Below, piece by piece: positions 60,870 through 64,000 of a stretch of 64,000 bases of DNA. The notes below the pieces were generated by a model. It did not search any database, was not told the origin of the DNA, and was given only the letters and a program-made list of their open reading frames with translations. The DNA comes from Kiritimatiellaceae bacterium (GTDB taxonomy: Bacteria > Verrucomicrobiota > Kiritimatiellia > Kiritimatiellales > Tichowtungiaceae): NCBI GenBank assembly GCA_013141415.1, contig JABFQY010000001.1:248001-312000 (forward strand), in the 5' to 3' direction. Both the position numbers and the translations under genes were made by a program. Position 1 is the stretch's first letter; every line of letters begins with the position of its first letter.

Positions 60870-61232
60870 GTGAGTATTACCGTTACGGCAGTTAAAGCGC
60901 GGCAGAATCTTGGGGAACTCCTCAATCTGGTTTCCATTAAACACGAAGAAGTCATCATTGAGCGGGCCGGAAAAAAAATCGCCCGGCTGACGGCGATTGA
61001 AGAGAGTGCCGTCAGTGAGCCGGTTGCGGAAGCGTACGCAGTGAAGAAAAAGGGTGGAAGCAAAATAGATTTTTCTGAATTTTTCGGTACATGGGATGAT
61101 GAAGAATACCGGCGTGTTACTGAAGCGGTCAATGAGTTCCGCCGATTGCGAGGGGCGGGAAAAGAGATGTGGGAGAGTACGGGACAGACTCCTGACGAAT
61201 ACGTCCGGAAGGAGCGTGAAGAGTGGGATTAA
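60870..61232 (+). CDS. Phd/YefM-type antitoxin
   Basis: The 120-residue protein has the Phd/YefM N-terminal DNA-binding fold (VKARQNLGELLNLV, VIIERAGKKIARL) and an acidic C-terminal region expected to bind the toxin. GTG start after GGAGGT. Overlaps the PIN toxin gene by 10 bp. The promoter is covered by a palindrome. Confidence 0.85.
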   Translation: MSITVTAVKARQNLGELLNLVSIKHEEVIIERAGKKIARLTAIEESAVSEPVAEAYAVKKKGGSKIDFSEFFGTWDDEEYRRVTEAVNEFRRLRGAGKEMWESTGQTPDEYVRKEREEWD

Positions 61233-61657
61233 GTTTTAGAGGCGACGAAATCCTGTTCATTGATACCGCTCCGGTGATTTATTACATCGAAAATCATCCG
61301 CAGTTTTCCAGTAAAATGGATGCATTGATAGATGCTGTGGCGAATTTTCGTCAACAGTGGATTACTTCATTTGTCACGTATGTCGAAGTTTTGGCTCTTC
61401 CCCGCAAAATGAAAGACCAGCCGATGGAGCAACTTTATACCCATCTGTTAACCCAAACCCGGTTTCTTAAAATTGTACAAACCAATCCGTCAATCATGAA
61501 CCAGTGTGTCCATTTTCGGGCTGAATACGGTTTTAAAACGCCGGATGCAATTCAACTGGCAACGGCGCAGGTTTTCGGGGCGGATATTGTTATTACGAAT
61601 GATCACGCCTGGAAGAAAATTACAGAATTGCGTGTGGTGACGCTGGATGAGCTTTAA
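61223..61657 (+). CDS. PIN-domain toxin (VapC-like ribonuclease)
   Basis: The 144-residue PIN domain contains the acidic metal residues Asp14 (FIDTAPVIYYI), the Glu in TYVEVL, Asp in KTPDAIQLAT and Asp in TNDHAW. Such proteins cut tRNA or rRNA. GTG start within the antitoxin gene. Its end overlaps the longest possible start of scpA. Confidence 0.85.
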   Translation: MGLSFRGDEILFIDTAPVIYYIENHPQFSSKMDALIDAVANFRQQWITSFVTYVEVLALPRKMKDQPMEQLYTHLLTQTRFLKIVQTNPSIMNQCVHFRAEYGFKTPDAIQLATAQVFGADIVITNDHAWKKITELRVVTLDEL

Positions 61658-61667
61658 GGATTTTCAT

Positions 61668-62447
61668 ATGCCCGATCTGCTTCCGAACGAAGAATACAAA
61701 GTGAATCTGGAGGTCTTTGAAGGCCCGCTCGATCTGCTTCTCTATCTCATCAAAAAAGATGAGGTGGACATCTACGACATTCCGATCGGGCGGATCACCA
61801 CCCAGTACATGGAATATCTCGATTTGATGAAAATCCTCAATCTCGAGATCGCCGGCGATTTCATCGTGATGGCCGCGACGCTGATGGTGATTAAGAGCCG
61901 ACTGCTGCTGCCCGACGAAGACCGCGGGCCGGTGGAAGAGGACGACGAAGACGATCCGCGCTGGGATCTGGTACGCCAGCTGGTTGAATACAAAAAGTTC
62001 AAGGATGCCGCCGGGTTCCTTGGGCACCTTGAAGAGGTTCAGGAAAATGTTTTTTCGCGGGAAGGCGAACATGTCGAACTCGGCGCGCGGCCTGAAATCG
62101 GCATGTCGGATGTCAGCATCTTTGATTTAATCAGTGCACTGAATCAGGCGCTGGATCGCGCGCCGAAAGAAGAACTGAACGAAATTTTCGCCGAGCAGTT
62201 CACGGTCAGCGAAAAAGTGGACTACCTTTTGGAAACGACAAAAAACGGCAAACCGCTGACGCTGGGCCGTCTGTTCCGCGGGATGCGCTCGCGCCAGGAA
62301 ATCGTTTGTACGTTTCTCGCTGTGCTGGAGCTGATGAAACTCAACCGGCTGGCGGCGCGGCAGGATAATCATTTCGGTGAAATTGTCATTGAGCAGGTGG
62401 AGGGCGGCGAGTCCGAACCGGTTTTGCAGGAGAATGAACAACCATGA
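61668..62447 (+). CDS. scpA: Segregation and condensation protein A
   Basis: The 259-residue kleisin of the SMC complex: EVFEGPLDLLLYLIKKDEVD (SMC neck-binding region) near residue 15, the DLVRQLVEYKKFKDAA middle, and the C-terminal winged helix (TLGRLFRGMRSRQEIVCTFL). The ATG preceded by AAGGA is preferred; another ATG 21 bp earlier overlaps the PIN gene. The scpB start overlaps the end by 4 bp. Confidence 0.92.
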   Translation: MPDLLPNEEYKVNLEVFEGPLDLLLYLIKKDEVDIYDIPIGRITTQYMEYLDLMKILNLEIAGDFIVMAATLMVIKSRLLLPDEDRGPVEEDDEDDPRWDLVRQLVEYKKFKDAAGFLGHLEEVQENVFSREGEHVELGARPEIGMSDVSIFDLISALNQALDRAPKEELNEIFAEQFTVSEKVDYLLETTKNGKPLTLGRLFRGMRSRQEIVCTFLAVLELMKLNRLAARQDNHFGEIVIEQVEGGESEPVLQENEQP

Positions 62448-63136
62448 GCAATATTGAAGTACTTCCTGAACTCAAACAGATTATCGGCTCGCTGCTGTTC
62501 GCGGCGAAGAAACCGATGACTTCCAAGGAGCTGCGCAAGGTGCTGACCGATGCAGGCGCCGGCTACGGAGGTTCTTACGAACAGTTTTCCGCCATCAAGG
62601 AGGACGAAATCGTTTCCGCCGTCGAGGAACTGAAAAACGAGCTGGCGCGCAGCAGTAGCGGTTTGTGCATTGCTGAAATAGCGCACGGCTACCGGTTGCA
62701 GAACGAAATCAACTGCGGCCCATGGGTGCGCACGTTGCTCGACAAAGACCACGCTGCCCGGCTTTCCAAGCCCGCGCTTGAAACGCTGGCCATCATCGCT
62801 TACCGCCAGCCGATCCTGCGTTCTGAGATTGAATCGGTGCGCGGCGTCGCAGTTGATCAGGTTCTCCGCAATCTGGTCGAAATGCAGTTGGTCAAGGTGG
62901 TCGCCCGCAGTGACCTGCCGGGCCGTCCGTGGCTTTTCGGAACGACCCAGCGCTTCCTCGAACACTTCGGCCTGCGGGCGCTCGACGAGATGCCCGGTAT
63001 GGAAGAACTGAAGCGGATGGAAAAACCAGAGCGGACAAAAACTTTCCCTGCGATGGAAAAAGAGCTAGAACTGCGGGCGGAACAGGCGGAAACGGAGGGC
63101 GATCATGAGTCTGGAGAAGCTGAGGAAGCAGATTGA
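62444..63136 (+). CDS. scpB: Segregation and condensation protein B
   Basis: The 230-residue dimeric subunit has two winged-helix repeats: ELKQIIGSLLFAAKKPMTSK and LETLAIIAYRQPILRSEIES, then VRGVAVDQVLRNLVEMQLVK, and GRPWLFGTTQRFLEHFGL. It overlaps scpA by 4 bp and pheA by 32 bp. The acidic C-terminal tail (residues about 200-230) lies in the overlap region. Confidence 0.94.
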   Translation: MSNIEVLPELKQIIGSLLFAAKKPMTSKELRKVLTDAGAGYGGSYEQFSAIKEDEIVSAVEELKNELARSSSGLCIAEIAHGYRLQNEINCGPWVRTLLDKDHAARLSKPALETLAIIAYRQPILRSEIESVRGVAVDQVLRNLVEMQLVKVVARSDLPGRPWLFGTTQRFLEHFGLRALDEMPGMEELKRMEKPERTKTFPAMEKELELRAEQAETEGDHESGEAEEAD

Positions 63137-64000
63137 CGGTCTCGATGCGGAGCTGGTGAAGCTCCTCAACGAGCGGATCAAAGTCGCGCTCGAAATCGGG
63201 AAAACCAAAAAAGAGCAAGGCGGCGAAATTTATGTTCCGTCCCGCGAGAAAGCCGTCTTTGACCGGATTGCCGCGCTGAATAACGGCCCGCTCCCCGCCG
63301 AGTCGGCGCGCGCCATCTACCGCGAAATCATGTCGGCCGCACTGGCACTGGAAAGCAATCTGAAGATTGCTTATCTCGGCCCTCCGGCCACATTCACGCA
63401 TCAGGCGGCGCACGCCAAGTTCGGCGCCAGCGTCGATTACCATCCGGTCGGCACCATCACCGATGTGTTCACCGCCGTCGAGCGCGGAACCGCCGACTAC
63501 GGCGTCGTACCGATTGAAAACTCCATCGAAGGTGCGGTTACGCACACCTTCGATCAGTTCACCGGAACGCCGCTCAAAATCTGTGCGGAAATTTATCTGC
63601 CAGTCGCGCTTTATCTGCTCGCCTCCGTACCGAAGGAAAAAATCACGCGGGTTTGCAGTAAGCAGGAAGCCATCGGCCAGTGCCGCCGCTGGCTCAGCGA
63701 AAATCTTTCCGGCGTGGAAATGGATGCGGTCAACAGTACTGCGCTGGCCGCTGAAATGGCTGCGAAAAGTGACTGCGCCGCCATTGCCAGCGCGCTGGCC
63801 GCCGACCTCTACGGTCTGAACGTCATCGCCGATAATATTCAGGACTCCAGCGGCAACACGACCCGCTTTCTGGTCATCGGTAAAAAATACAGCGAACCGA
63901 CCGGTGAAGATAAAACATCGATCTACTTCGGCATCAAGGACGAAGTCGGCGCTCTGCACGACGCGCTCGACGCGCTCAAAATTAACCGGATCAATATGAC
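63105..64000 (+). CDS. pheA: Chorismate mutase-prephenate dehydratase, partial
   Basis: The reading frame starts at an ATG inside the scpB end and remains open to the window edge (298 codons). An AroQ-type chorismate mutase (about residues 1-85, LRKQIDGLDAELVKLLNERI) precedes a prephenate dehydratase domain (about 90-275) with IAYLGPPATFTHQAA, VPIENSIEGAV and the NTTRFLVIG motif, and an ACT domain begins. This bifunctional P-protein catalyses two steps to phenylpyruvate, ordinarily with Phe feedback at ACT. It takes chorismate from the pathway that includes AroB. Confidence 0.95.
   Translation, partial: MSLEKLRKQIDGLDAELVKLLNERIKVALEIGKTKKEQGGEIYVPSREKAVFDRIAALNNGPLPAESARAIYREIMSAALALESNLKIAYLGPPATFTHQAAHAKFGASVDYHPVGTITDVFTAVERGTADYGVVPIENSIEGAVTHTFDQFTGTPLKICAEIYLPVALYLLASVPKEKITRVCSKQEAIGQCRRWLSENLSGVEMDAVNSTALAAEMAAKSDCAAIASALAADLYGLNVIADNIQDSSGNTTRFLVIGKKYSEPTGEDKTSIYFGIKDEVGALHDALDALKINRINM

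Overview
The window is a gene-dense stretch of a Gram-negative bacterial chromosome, most likely from the PVC superphylum (Kiritimatiellota/Verrucomicrobiota type). An outer membrane is implied by lpxA, fabZ, a Kdo transferase (waaA), an OmpA-like lipoprotein and a YdbH/YnbE/YdbL-like set. The PVC placement is an inference from the sulfatase, the PEP-CTERM protein, the TIGR03790-type protein and the class II photolyase; no 16S rRNA or ribosomal protein cluster is present. Almost everything is chromosomal housekeeping, with short accessory patches.

Layout. 0-2.1 kb: end of a sulfatase, purine nucleoside phosphorylase and beta carbonic anhydrase. 2.06-2.7 kb: a REP-associated transposase (RAYT) interrupted by one amber codon and surrounded by three REP hairpins. 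2.7-10.2 kb: dapB, then pgk-tpiA-secG and an oligopeptide-type binding protein with two permeases, the first carrying an unusual extra domain. 10.1-22.8 kb: a long leftward block (lipoprotein, OmpA-like, M50 protease, CNNM/CBS protein, ybeY, 7TM-HD phosphodiesterase, S4 protein, metH, tRNA-Ser, pcnB, DUF4186-like). 22.9-29.4 kb: tRNA-Leu, parvulin isomerase, YkgJ-like protein, fabZ-lpxA, a GspE/PilB ATPase and a photolyase. 29.7-48.8 kb: recA, cstA, M28 peptidase, TIGR03790 protein, tsaE-tsaB, two tandem secreted serine proteases, aroB-dprA-topA-xer, waaA, a HbpS-like protein and a second M50 protease. 49-54.4 kb: gapA, an RdgC-like protein, small membrane proteins, the YdbH/YnbE/YdbL-like set and a YhcH-like protein. 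54.8-64 kb: thrC, a Sel1-repeat protease, a RhuM/zeta-toxin patch, trpS, a Phd/PIN toxin-antitoxin pair, scpA-scpB and the start of pheA.

The genes supply lower glycolysis (gapA, pgk, tpiA on separate transcripts), amino-acid synthesis (dapB, metH, thrC, aroB, pheA), envelope building and transport, DNA uptake/recombination (dprA, recA, xer, topA, rdgC-like), tRNA modification (tsaE, tsaB) and chromosome segregation (scpA, scpB).

The most striking feature is a set of short palindromic elements with the architecture of REPs/REPINs: a GTAG, GGAG or GTGG head next to a hairpin, often as inverted pairs. They lie around the RAYT remnant, in intergenic gaps at 51.3, 54.7 and 57.8 kb, and inside the photolyase gene, where a pair has been absorbed in frame. 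Other points of interest are a 160-bp insertion-like structure at the tRNA-Ser 3' end, a junk-like insert in the MetH linker, an OppB-type permease with a roughly 125-residue extracytoplasmic insert, and a topoisomerase I whose C-terminus is built of three unfamiliar repeats.
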